This document shows, one piece after another, positions 34,822-43,076 of a DNA stretch of 60,377 nucleotides. Source of the stretch: Clostridia bacterium (lineage in GTDB: Bacteria > Bacillota > Clostridia > Oscillospirales > CAG-272); NCBI GenBank assembly GCA_017456545.1, contig JAFTJE010000014.1, positions 1-60,377 of the forward strand, in the 5' to 3' direction. The position numbers were made by a program, and so were the translations under genes. Below the pieces are notes generated by a model. That model did not search any database and was not told the origin of the DNA. It saw only the letters and a program-made list of their open reading frames with translations. The number at the start of each line of letters is the position of its first letter. The stretch's first letter is position 1.

Positions 34822-34855
34822 AACGGAGCAGCATATGCTACTCCGTTATTGTTTT
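34822..34855 (+). terminator. Terminator of the ferredoxin gene
   Basis: AACGGAG and CTCCGTT (34822-34847) enclosing the palindrome AGCATATGCT, followed by ATTGTTTT. Confidence 0.75.
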
Positions 34856-34881
34856 AAGTAATGCTTTGCCATAAAAATGCT

Positions 34882-35637
34882 ATGATAAACAGTGATGAAA
34901 GAATAAACGAAATAAATGAAAGCCTCCGCCTTATAGAAAAAACAAACGGTCTTGTTTTCGGAACGGATGCATATCTTCTGGCATCCTATCTGCCAAAACG
35001 CCAAAAGCTCGCAGGTGCAGAGCTCGGTTGTGGCACAGGAGTAATTTCTCTTCTTGCCATGGCGAGGAAAAAGTGCCGACATGTGTACGCTTTTGAGGTG
35101 CAAAAGGATTTTTGCGACCTTACCGAAAGGAATATAAGGCTCAACGGATTTGAGAATCACATAACGGTAATTGAAAAAAATGTCAAGGATGCACTACCCT
35201 CCGACACGGATAATGAGGTGGATTTTGTATTTACAAATCCCCCTTATATGAAATCCACATCGGGAAGAGCCAATGAGCACAGTGAGAAAAATATAGCAAG
35301 GCATGAGGTATGTGGGGATATAAATGACTTTTGTGCCTGTGCGAAAAGACTTCTTAAGCACGGTGGAGCCTTTTATGCCGTATACCGTCCCGACAGGATG
35401 TCAGACCTTATATGTGCTATGAGAGACAACGGAATCGAGCCGAAGAAAGCTACCTTTATATACCCAAATTCAGCCACTCCCCCCTGCTTAATGCTAATAA
35501 CCGGCAAAAAGGGAGCAAAAAGCGGGATGATTATAGAAAGACCTGTCTTTATATACAAGGACGGAACAGCCGAGTATACAGATACCTTCTCCAAAATATA
35601 CGAAAATTGCAGTATGTATGATGAAACGGAGCTTTGA
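34882..35637 (+). CDS. tRNA1(Val) adenine-N6 methyltransferase-like protein
   Basis: A 251-residue SAM-dependent methyltransferase of the TrmN6/YabB type, which modifies A37 of tRNA-Val in E. coli. LVFGTDAYLLASY and AGAELGCGTGVISL (SAM-binding motif I), with FTNPPYMKS (the NPPY catalytic motif, about 124), are clear. ATG 34882 (MINSDERI) fits the family start better than ATG 34861, and neither has a strong ribosome binding site. It overlaps none of its neighbours and is followed closely by rsmI. Confidence 0.85.
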   Translation: MINSDERINEINESLRLIEKTNGLVFGTDAYLLASYLPKRQKLAGAELGCGTGVISLLAMARKKCRHVYAFEVQKDFCDLTERNIRLNGFENHITVIEKNVKDALPSDTDNEVDFVFTNPPYMKSTSGRANEHSEKNIARHEVCGDINDFCACAKRLLKHGGAFYAVYRPDRMSDLICAMRDNGIEPKKATFIYPNSATPPCLMLITGKKGAKSGMIIERPVFIYKDGTAEYTDTFSKIYENCSMYDETEL

Positions 35638-35638
35638 T

Positions 35639-36523
35639 ATGAGCAGTATTAAATCAAAAAATGTATCAAAAGATGATAAAAACGCCATAGTAGGAGGTAC
35701 TCTTTACCTTGTAGCAACTCCTATCGGTAATTTATCCGATATATCACAGCGTGCTCTCAAGGTAATCAGTGAGGTTGACTTTATAGCTGCCGAGGATACA
35801 AGAAATACCGGAAAGCTGCTTGCATATTTCGGTGTGCAAAAATCAATGGTAAGCTATTTTGAGCATAACAAAAGAGAAAGAGGCGAATACATCCTCTCCC
35901 GTCTTCAAAACGGAGAGAGCTGTGCTCTGCTCACAGACGCAGGTACTCCTGCCATCAGTGACCCCGGTGAGGACCTTGTCCGTCTTTGTGCCGAAAACGG
36001 TGTTAATGTTACATCAATACCCGGATGCAGTGCTGTTGTAAATGCCCTTGCTCTCTCTGCTCTTCCCACAGGTCGTTTTTGCTTTGAGGGCTTTTTAAGC
36101 ACAAATAAAAATGAGAGGAGCTCTCGCTTAGAGGAGATAAAAAAAGATAGGCGTACCACGATTTTTTATGAAGCTCCCCACAAATTAAGAAAAACTCTTG
36201 AGGATATTATGTCTGTCTTCGGTGACAGAAAAATTGCACTCTGCCGTGAGCTTACCAAGCTTAACGAGGAAATTATGCGTACTACACTTTCTGGTGCTAT
36301 CAGCTATTACGAAAATACCGACCCAAGAGGTGAATATGTGCTTGTAATAGAGGGTGCCTGTGATGAGGAAATAAAAAACGATGCCTTCTTTTCCGATATG
36401 AGCATTGCCGAGCATTTTGAACATTATGTAAGCCTCGGAATGTCAAAAATGGACGCAACCAAGGCTGTCGCCAAGGACCGAGGAGTTGCAAAAAATGTGA
36501 TATATAAGGAGCTTAACAGGTAG
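35639..36523 (+). CDS. rsmI: 16S rRNA 2'-O-ribose C1402 methyltransferase
   Basis: A 294-residue RsmI of the tetrapyrrole-methylase fold. It has LYLVATPIGNLSDIS at the start, AAEDTRNT, LTDAGTPAISDPG, PGCSAVVNALALSALP and FYEAPHKL. It methylates C1402 in the 16S decoding centre, adjacent to the target of RsmH. ATG 35639 follows GGAG by 8 bases, and the start lies 1 base after the upstream methyltransferase stop. Adjacent in-operon placement with the YabB-like gene is common in Firmicutes. Confidence 0.95.
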   Translation: MSSIKSKNVSKDDKNAIVGGTLYLVATPIGNLSDISQRALKVISEVDFIAAEDTRNTGKLLAYFGVQKSMVSYFEHNKRERGEYILSRLQNGESCALLTDAGTPAISDPGEDLVRLCAENGVNVTSIPGCSAVVNALALSALPTGRFCFEGFLSTNKNERSSRLEEIKKDRRTTIFYEAPHKLRKTLEDIMSVFGDRKIALCRELTKLNEEIMRTTLSGAISYYENTDPRGEYVLVIEGACDEEIKNDAFFSDMSIAEHFEHYVSLGMSKMDATKAVAKDRGVAKNVIYKELNR

Positions 36524-36645
36524 CTTTTTCCCACACTGTGTCTGTTCCCCCCTTCTTTCACCTTTATTTGTGTGGAATATTGCAATTCTAAAATCAGGTG
36601 GAATTAAAATAATTAAAATAATTTGCTAAAATATTTAAGAAAACT

Positions 36646-36676
36646 CCTTGATATCAAGGGGTTTTTCTGTTATAAT
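36646..36676 (+). promoter_or_regulatory. nagA promoter with an operator-like palindrome
   Basis: TTGATA (36648-36653) and TATAAT (36671-36676) with a 17-base spacer. The perfect 14-base palindrome CCTTGATATCAAGG (36646-36659) covers the -35 box, so a dimeric repressor, for example one responding to amino sugars, could block transcription. The regulator identity is inference. Confidence 0.6.
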
Positions 36677-36709
36677 TATAAGATGAAATATTGCTGTGGA
36701 GGTAAAAAT

Positions 36710-37867
36710 ATGAAAAGAGTTGCTTTTACAGGTGGTTTGATATTCAATTCAAACAGTGAAACCTTCGTTTCTGCAAATATTCTTTGCGAGGACGGTTATA
36801 TTAAAGATATTACAAGGGACCCTGTTCCCTACAATTATGAGGTTATCTCCGTGGAGGGAAAATATGTAATACCCGGAATGGTGGATGTTCATACCCACGG
36901 TATTGCAGGCTTTGACTTCAATTACGCTAAGGATACCGATATTCCATCTATGTGCTATACCTATGCCAAAGAGGGTACTACCTCGGTTATGGCTACGCTT
37001 GCCTCCGACTCGGTTACCCATCTTATGAATTCCATATTTGCCATTAACCAGAACAGACTTAACACCAAGGTTGGCAATGCAAACATCATCGGTATTCATA
37101 TGGAGGGCAGATACTTAAATCCCGAGATGAAGGGTGCCCACGCCCCTCAGTATCTTGCTCTGCCCGATCAGAAGGAGCTTAATATGCTTGCTCTTTCCAT
37201 GATGCCACCGCCAATTCACTTCTCTATGGCTCCCGAGCTTGAGGGTGCCTCTGAATTTCTTGCCCAGGCTAAGGAGCTTAATGCAACGGTAGGTATTGCC
37301 CATACCAACGCTACCTATGAGGAGGCAATGACAGCTGTAAAGAACGGTGCAAGATCATTTACCCACACCTTTAACGCTATGACAAAGGTGCATCACAGAA
37401 ATCCCGGTGCTGCAATCTGTGCCCTTAACTGTGACGATGCATATGCCGAGATAATCTGCGACGGGGATCACACTCATCCCGCTATGGTTAAGCTTGCATA
37501 CAGATCAAAGCCCAAGGATAAGCTTGTGCTTGTTACCGACTCAATGTGTGCAACAGGCTGTCCCGACGGAGCATATAAGATTGCCGGTACCGATGTTTAT
37601 GTAAAAAAGGGACGGGCAGTGGATATAAACGGAACATTGGCAGGAAGCACCCTTACTATGTTTATGGCTCTTAAGAATCTTATGAAATTCTGCAACATTT
37701 CTTTGAATGAAGCAATTAAATATGCGACCACCAACCCCGCAAGAATGATAAAGGCTGATTTTGTAGGTAAGATAGCTAAATGCTACCGTGCCGACTTTAT
37801 TACTATTTCCGATATTTCAAATCCCGAGATAGACAATGTTTATGTTGGTGGATGTCAGGTCAGATAA
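36710..37867 (+). CDS. nagA: N-acetylglucosamine-6-phosphate deacetylase
   Basis: A 385-residue amidohydrolase that removes acetate from GlcNAc-6-phosphate, feeding amino sugars into glycolysis or cell-wall recycling. Metal-binding signs are VDVHTHGIAGFDF (about 60), HMEGRYLNPEMKGAH (about 130), AHTNATYEEA (about 196), HTFNAM (about 218) and the catalytic Asp in LVTDSMCATG (about 278). The YLNPEMKGAHAPQYL loop is slightly altered from the usual FINPEKKGAH. TGGAGGT lies 6 bases before ATG 36710. No nagB is adjacent, and metG follows after 12 bases. Confidence 0.92.
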   Translation: MKRVAFTGGLIFNSNSETFVSANILCEDGYIKDITRDPVPYNYEVISVEGKYVIPGMVDVHTHGIAGFDFNYAKDTDIPSMCYTYAKEGTTSVMATLASDSVTHLMNSIFAINQNRLNTKVGNANIIGIHMEGRYLNPEMKGAHAPQYLALPDQKELNMLALSMMPPPIHFSMAPELEGASEFLAQAKELNATVGIAHTNATYEEAMTAVKNGARSFTHTFNAMTKVHHRNPGAAICALNCDDAYAEIICDGDHTHPAMVKLAYRSKPKDKLVLVTDSMCATGCPDGAYKIAGTDVYVKKGRAVDINGTLAGSTLTMFMALKNLMKFCNISLNEAIKYATTNPARMIKADFVGKIAKCYRADFITISDISNPEIDNVYVGGCQVR

Positions 37868-37879
37868 GGAGAACAGACA

Positions 37880-39814
37880 ATGAATAAAGAAAAATTTTAT
37901 TTAACTACAGCTATTGCCTATGCGTCAAGAAAGCCTCATTTCGGTAACACCTATGAGGTAATTATGTCCGACGCATATGCAAGATATAAGAGACAGAGAG
38001 GCTATGATGTCCGTTTTATGACAGGTACCGATGAGCACGGTCAGAAGATTCAGGACCTTGCCAAGGAAGCAAATATCACTCCTAAGCTCTATGTTGACAG
38101 GGTTGCCTCCGAGATAAAGGGTATCTGGGACCTTATGAACTCATCCTACGACCACTTTATCCGTACCACCGACGATTATCACGAAACAGCTGTCAAGCAT
38201 ATTTTTGAAAAGCTTTACAATCAGGGAGATATCTATAAGGGCTCCTATGAGGGCTGGTACTGTACCCCCTGTGAATCCTTTTTTACCGAAACTCAGCTTG
38301 TAGACGGTAAATGTCCCGACTGTGGCCGTGAGGTAACAAAGACTAAGGAGGAGGCTTACTTCTTCAAGATGAGTAAGTATGCCGACCGACTTATGAAATA
38401 TATCGAGGATAACCCCGATTTTATTCAGCCCGAGAGCCGTAAGAAGGAAATGATTAACAACTTCTTAAAGCCCGGTCTCCAGGACCTTTGCGTGTCAAGA
38501 ACATCCTTTGACTGGGGTGTACCCGTAACCTTCGACCCGAAGCATGTAACATATGTTTGGATAGATGCCCTCTCCAACTACATTACAGGTCTTGGCTACG
38601 ACCCTGCAAATGAGGTACAGCCCGAGCTGTTCCAAAAATATTGGCCTGCCGATGTTCATATTATCGGCAAGGATATTGTAAGATTCCATACAATCTACTG
38701 GCCCATTATGCTTATGGCACTTGATATTCCTCTCCCCAAAAAGGTATTCGGACATCCCTGGTTCAACTTCGGTGCCGATAAAATGTCAAAATCAAGGGGT
38801 AATGTGGTTTATGCCGATGAGCTTGCGAAAAAGTTCGGTGTTGACGGTGTAAGATACTACGCTTTAAGTGAGATGCCCTACGCAAATGACGGTAGCATCA
38901 CATACGAATCCATTATTACAAGATACAACATGGACCTTGCAAATAATCTCGGTAACCTTGTAAGCAGAACTATCGCCATGACAAAGAAATACTTTGGTGG
39001 CATAATCCCCACTCCCGGTGAGGAAACAGCTCTTGATAAGGAGCTTAAGGACACATGTGCCAACGCATATACAAAGCTCTGTGAGCTTATGGACGGATAC
39101 AGGGTTGCAGATGCTCTTACCGAGGTATTTGCTATGCTCAGCAGAGCCAATAAATATATCGATGAAACAACTCCCTGGATACTTGCGAAGAGTGAGGAAA
39201 CAATGCCCCGTCTTGCAACCGTTATCTACAATCTTTTAGAGGCTATCCGTATCGGTGCTGTAATGCTCTCACCCTTTATTCCCACAACCTGTGAGGAAAT
39301 CTTCAGACAGCTTAACACAGACCTCTGCTCCTATGACAATATTCAGTTCGGTCTTCTCAAATCAGGTGTTTCTGTAGGAGAGGCTAAGATACTTTTCGCC
39401 AGAATTGACGAAAAGGCTCTCCTTGAGCAGATTGAAAAGGAGAGAAAGGCTAAGGAGGAGGCTGCGAAAAAGCCTGAAAAGCCCGAGGGCTGTGCTATAA
39501 TCGGTATTGACAAGTTTGCAGAAATCGAGCTTCGCACGGCACAGGTTATTTCCTGTGAGAGGGTGCCTAAGGCTAAGAAGCTGCTCAAGCTCCAGCTTGA
39601 CCTTGGCTACGAAACAAGACAGGTAGTATCAGGTATTGCAAAATTCTATGAGCCCGAGGACCTTATAGGTAAGAAGGTGGTTATGGTAGCTAACCTTGCC
39701 CCTGCTAAGCTCTGTGGAATCGAAAGCAACGGTATGATACTTGCATCCGGTGAGGAAACTGTAAGAGTTATATTCCTTGACAAGGATACTCCCAACGGAG
39801 AAAGAGTAAGATAG
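37880..39814 (+). CDS. metG: Methionyl-tRNA synthetase
   Basis: A 644-residue class I synthetase charging tRNA-Met. The HIGH-equivalent is KPHFGNTYE (about 13), the KMSKS loop is DKMSKSRGN (about 300), and a zinc knuckle is formed by CTPCESFF and CPDCGRE (about 128-153). An anticodon domain follows. A lysine/glutamate-rich linker (about 512-535) leads to a C-terminal tRNA-binding (EMAP-like) domain (about 540-644, IELRTAQVISCERVPKAKKL). AAGGAGAAC is before the ATG. It is probably cotranscribed with nagA and is followed by tatD, its usual neighbour. Confidence 0.97.
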   Translation: MNKEKFYLTTAIAYASRKPHFGNTYEVIMSDAYARYKRQRGYDVRFMTGTDEHGQKIQDLAKEANITPKLYVDRVASEIKGIWDLMNSSYDHFIRTTDDYHETAVKHIFEKLYNQGDIYKGSYEGWYCTPCESFFTETQLVDGKCPDCGREVTKTKEEAYFFKMSKYADRLMKYIEDNPDFIQPESRKKEMINNFLKPGLQDLCVSRTSFDWGVPVTFDPKHVTYVWIDALSNYITGLGYDPANEVQPELFQKYWPADVHIIGKDIVRFHTIYWPIMLMALDIPLPKKVFGHPWFNFGADKMSKSRGNVVYADELAKKFGVDGVRYYALSEMPYANDGSITYESIITRYNMDLANNLGNLVSRTIAMTKKYFGGIIPTPGEETALDKELKDTCANAYTKLCELMDGYRVADALTEVFAMLSRANKYIDETTPWILAKSEETMPRLATVIYNLLEAIRIGAVMLSPFIPTTCEEIFRQLNTDLCSYDNIQFGLLKSGVSVGEAKILFARIDEKALLEQIEKERKAKEEAAKKPEKPEGCAIIGIDKFAEIELRTAQVISCERVPKAKKLLKLQLDLGYETRQVVSGIAKFYEPEDLIGKKVVMVANLAPAKLCGIESNGMILASGEETVRVIFLDKDTPNGERVR

Positions 39815-39885
39815 GATATTTGATAATTCAGATACGAATAAAAAGGGCGTTGTAAATCAGCGCCCTTATATCATAGGAGAGCTAT

Positions 39886-40671
39886 ATGAAGCTATTTGAC
39901 ACTCACGCCCATTGTGATGATTTGAGAATACAAAATGAATTTGAGGGTGGTACAGAGGGGTATATTCTCTACCAGCTTGACAACGGAGTCGCCAATATTG
40001 TAAACATAGGTACAAACCTTGACAACTCACGGGTAAGCATTGACCTTGCAAAAAGAATAACTCAGGTGTATGCCACCTGTGGAATACATCCCTACGACAT
40101 ACGCTTCTACAACGATGTGGATACGGCACTTGCATCTCTTAAGGCTATGCTGGCAGAGGAAAAGGTAGTAGCCCTTGGAGAAATAGGTCTTGACTACCAC
40201 TACGAGGACAGCGATTTCCAAAAGCAGATGGTCTTCTTTGTAAAGCAAATGGAGCTGGCAGGGGAGCTTAATATACCTGTAGTTATCCACGACAGAGACG
40301 CCCACGGGGATACTATGGATGTAATACGCCGTTTTCCCGAGGTTACAGGCATTTTCCACAGCTTCAGCGGTAGTGCAGAAATGGCAAACGAGCTTATTGA
40401 ACGGGGATGGTATATTTCCTTCTCCGGTCCGATAACCTACAAAAATGCGAAAAAGCCCAAGGAGGCGTGCAAAATCTGCCCCCTTGACAGAATACTTATA
40501 GAAACGGATGCACCGTATCTTCCTCCCACACCGTACAGAGGGCAGATGAACCATCCCCACTATGTTGTAAGGACAGCAGAGGAAATAGCCGGCATACACG
40601 GTATTTCCGTGGATGAGGTGGCAGAAATCACCTATGAAAATGCAAAAAAGGTTTACCGTATACGGGACTGA
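39886..40671 (+). CDS. tatD: TatD family metal-dependent DNase
   Basis: A 261-residue TIM-barrel hydrolase. Metal ligands are in LFDTHAHCDD (about 3-10), ALGEIGLDYHY (about 97), IPVVIHDRDAH (about 132), FHSFSGS (about 158) and LIETDAPYL (about 205). TatD/YcfH proteins are nucleases acting in DNA repair or degradation, and some are D-aminoacyl-tRNA deacylases. AGGAGAG precedes the ATG. It lies 71 bases after metG, with a GC hairpin (AAGGGCG/CGCCCTT, 39843-39867) in the gap, and is followed by a terminator. Confidence 0.93.
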   Translation: MKLFDTHAHCDDLRIQNEFEGGTEGYILYQLDNGVANIVNIGTNLDNSRVSIDLAKRITQVYATCGIHPYDIRFYNDVDTALASLKAMLAEEKVVALGEIGLDYHYEDSDFQKQMVFFVKQMELAGELNIPVVIHDRDAHGDTMDVIRRFPEVTGIFHSFSGSAEMANELIERGWYISFSGPITYKNAKKPKEACKICPLDRILIETDAPYLPPTPYRGQMNHPHYVVRTAEEIAGIHGISVDEVAEITYENAKKVYRIRD

Positions 40672-40683
40672 GAATATAATCGC

Positions 40684-40721
40684 ATCACCTCATCATATAA
40701 TAGTGATGAGGTGATTTTTTT
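40684..40721 (+). terminator. tatD terminator whose 3' arm holds the next ribosome binding site
   Basis: Perfect 12-bp stem ATCACCTCATCA / TGATGAGGTGAT (40684-40695, 40704-40715) followed by T6 and immediately ATG. The right arm contains GAGGTGAT, fully complementary to the 16S anti-Shine-Dalgarno, 6 bases from ATG 40722. The loop has TATAAT. It may both terminate tatD and gate translation of the amidase. Confidence 0.7.
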
Positions 40722-41471
40722 ATGGTAAAAAAGGATATGAAATATTATATTGCTTATTTTTTTATCGCTGTTGCGATTATAATCATAACAGCATCCTTTT
40801 CTATGTGGTTTATAGGGAGAACTAAGGATAAAAGCGAGACACTCTCCCCCACATTTTCCGATAATAAAAACTGCTCTACCTTTGTAATCGACCCGGGCCA
40901 CGGGGGAGAGGACGGAGGTGCAATAGCCGACGACGGAACAACGGAAAAGGAGCTTAACCTTTTGCTTGCCAAGAATCTTTCCCTACTATTGGAGCTGAAC
41001 GGCGAAAAGGCTGTTATGACAAGGGAAACGGACACTCTTCTCTATGATAAATACGGTGACCTTGATAATTACAAGGGGAAAAAGAAAATATATGACTTAA
41101 AAAACAGAGTGAAAATAACAAATGAGCAGCAGAGCCCTGTTTACATCGGCATACATATGAATAAATTTCCCGATGAGAGGTACAGTGGACTCCAGGTATA
41201 CTATTCAAAGAACAATGAAAAAAGTAAGCTTCTTGCCGAAAATGTGCAGAAAAATACCCATGCGTATATACAAAATACTAACAATAGAGCTATTAAGAGG
41301 GCTGATGGCTCCATATATATTTTAGACAGCCTCAACTGTCCGTCGGTGCTTATAGAATGTGGCTTTATGTCAAACCCAAATGAGCTGGAGCTGCTCAAAT
41401 CACAGGAATACAGAAGGGACCTTGCCACTGTAATTTTTATCTCTGCTATCAACACTCCCCGTACCGATTGA
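40722..41471 (+). CDS. N-acetylmuramoyl-L-alanine amidase (Amidase_3)
   Basis: A 249-residue cell-wall hydrolase. One N-terminal membrane segment (about 8-28, YIAYFFIAVAIIIITA) anchors it or acts as a signal. The zinc amidase domain (about 48-245) shows FVIDPGHGGEDGGA with the first His, a Glu in KELNLLLA, IHMNKF with the second His, and the catalytic Glu in VLIECGFMSN. It resembles CwlD, which makes muramic lactam in spore cortex, as well as general amidases. ATG 40722 uses the site in the hairpin. ATG 40737 with AAAAAAGGA is an alternative. Confidence 0.88.
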   Translation: MVKKDMKYYIAYFFIAVAIIIITASFSMWFIGRTKDKSETLSPTFSDNKNCSTFVIDPGHGGEDGGAIADDGTTEKELNLLLAKNLSLLLELNGEKAVMTRETDTLLYDKYGDLDNYKGKKKIYDLKNRVKITNEQQSPVYIGIHMNKFPDERYSGLQVYYSKNNEKSKLLAENVQKNTHAYIQNTNNRAIKRADGSIYILDSLNCPSVLIECGFMSNPNELELLKSQEYRRDLATVIFISAINTPRTD

Positions 41472-41511
41472 TGCCCACGGTCGAGTGTGTCAGTATTGGG
41501 ACAAAGCCTTA

Positions 41512-41540
41512 TTGACAATATAACACGCCTATGATAAAAT
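41512..41540 (+). promoter_or_regulatory. radA promoter
   Basis: TTGACA (41512-41517) and TAAAAT (41535-41540) with a 17-base spacer, 35 bases before the start codon. Confidence 0.75.
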
Positions 41541-41574
41541 ATATAAAAAAGATTTATCAAGCAAAGGATATAAA

Positions 41575-42945
41575 ATGAAAAGTAAGACAGTTTATGTTTG
41601 CTCCGAGTGTGACTATCAGAGCCCTAAGTGGCTCGGTAAATGTCCGTCTTGTAAAAGCTGGAACACCTTTACAGAGGAAACCTATACCCCAACTCCGGAG
41701 CCTAAAAATAAAAGAATATCCATAATTGCGGAAAACACCGAGGCTGTTCGCTTTGAGGATATGGAAATCCCCGAATATATCCGTGCAAATACAGGTATCG
41801 GAGAGCTTGACCGTGTGCTGGGGGGAGGAATCGTAAGTGGCTCTGTTATTCTTCTTGCAGGTGAGCCCGGCATCGGTAAATCCACATTGCTTATGCAGAT
41901 TTGTGCAAAAATGCTAACAAGGGTGCTCTATGTTTCGGGTGAGGAATCCACAGGCCAGCTAAAGCTCCGTGCCACCCGTCTTGAAATAGAAAATGCCAAC
42001 ACATATTTTATGACGGAAACAAATGTAGACAATATAGCTGCTCAGACCGACAAAATAAAGCCCGAGCTTATTATAATCGACTCCATACAGACAATGTTCG
42101 ACCCTTCCTCTGCCTCCATACCCGGCAGTATAACACAGGTTAAGGAATGTGCCTCAAAATTCATTGCCAAGGCAAAAAGCCAGGGTATTTCCATAGTTCT
42201 TGTAGGTCATGTAAACAAGGAGGGCATTATAGCAGGTCCTAAGGTCCTTGAGCATATGGTGGATGCAGTTCTCTACTTTGAGGGTGAAAGGATGCAGAGC
42301 TACCGAGTTATAAGAGCTATCAAAAACCGTTTTGGCTCAACTAACGAAATCGGCGTTTTTGAAATGACGGACACAGGACTCTCCGAGGTGCCTAACCCAT
42401 CGGAAATGCTGCTTTCCGGCAGACCTGTGGGTGTTTCCGGCAGCTGTGCTGTATGTATAATGGAGGGCACCCGTCCGATTATAGCCGAGATACAGGCCCT
42501 CGTTACCTCCACATCCTTTCCTTCTCCACGCCGTGCAGCCAACGGTCTTGACTACAACAGGATGTGTATGCTTATAGCCATATTGGAGAAAAGACTCGGA
42601 CTTAAATTCTCACAGAATGATATATATCTGAATGTGGTAGGTGGTCTTAAGCTGAATGACCCTGCCGTAGACCTGGCAGTTGCACTTGCGTTAATTTCCA
42701 GTATTAAGGATATACCCGTGCCTCCGAATGTTATCGCTATGGGAGAGCTTGGACTTGTAGGTGAGTGCAGAGCTATCACCGATTTACAAAAGCGAATAAA
42801 TGAGTCCTACAGGCTTGGCTTTGATGTGATTGCAATTCCACATAAGACCCACAAGGAGAAGATAAAAATACCCGAGGACGCCTCTGTCCTGAATATAAAA
42901 AGCGTGTATGACGCACTATCACTGTTTTCTCAGAAAGAGGATTAG
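41575..42945 (+). CDS. radA: DNA repair protein RadA
   Basis: A 456-residue branch-migration helicase acting in homologous recombination. The zinc finger CSECDYQSPKWLGKCPSC (10-27) is followed by a RecA-like ATPase with GEPGIGKST (about 94-102), LIIIDSIQTM (Walker B, about 164) and the RadA-specific KNRFG (about 250). A C-terminal Lon-protease-like domain (about 290-456) has no visible catalytic Ser-Lys dyad, as usual. All hallmark motifs are intact. It has its own promoter and a terminator downstream. Confidence 0.96.
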   Translation: MKSKTVYVCSECDYQSPKWLGKCPSCKSWNTFTEETYTPTPEPKNKRISIIAENTEAVRFEDMEIPEYIRANTGIGELDRVLGGGIVSGSVILLAGEPGIGKSTLLMQICAKMLTRVLYVSGEESTGQLKLRATRLEIENANTYFMTETNVDNIAAQTDKIKPELIIIDSIQTMFDPSSASIPGSITQVKECASKFIAKAKSQGISIVLVGHVNKEGIIAGPKVLEHMVDAVLYFEGERMQSYRVIRAIKNRFGSTNEIGVFEMTDTGLSEVPNPSEMLLSGRPVGVSGSCAVCIMEGTRPIIAEIQALVTSTSFPSPRRAANGLDYNRMCMLIAILEKRLGLKFSQNDIYLNVVGGLKLNDPAVDLAVALALISSIKDIPVPPNVIAMGELGLVGECRAITDLQKRINESYRLGFDVIAIPHKTHKEKIKIPEDASVLNIKSVYDALSLFSQKED

Positions 42946-42952
42946 ATATAAT

Positions 42953-43016
42953 AAACAGGTTACCGTTTTGGAGTGAAGCTATTTAATTCACTCTATTTCG
43001 TAACCTGTTTTTTTAA
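42953..43016 (+). terminator. radA terminator
   Basis: AAACAGGTTAC (42953-42963) and GTAACCTGTTT (43000-43010) with an inner GAGTGAA/TTCACTC stem, followed by TTTTTTT. Confidence 0.85.
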
Positions 43017-43076
43017 TGTAATTATTTTTCATAATTGGCATATAATACTAAGGAACTGACTAAAAGGAGAATTATT

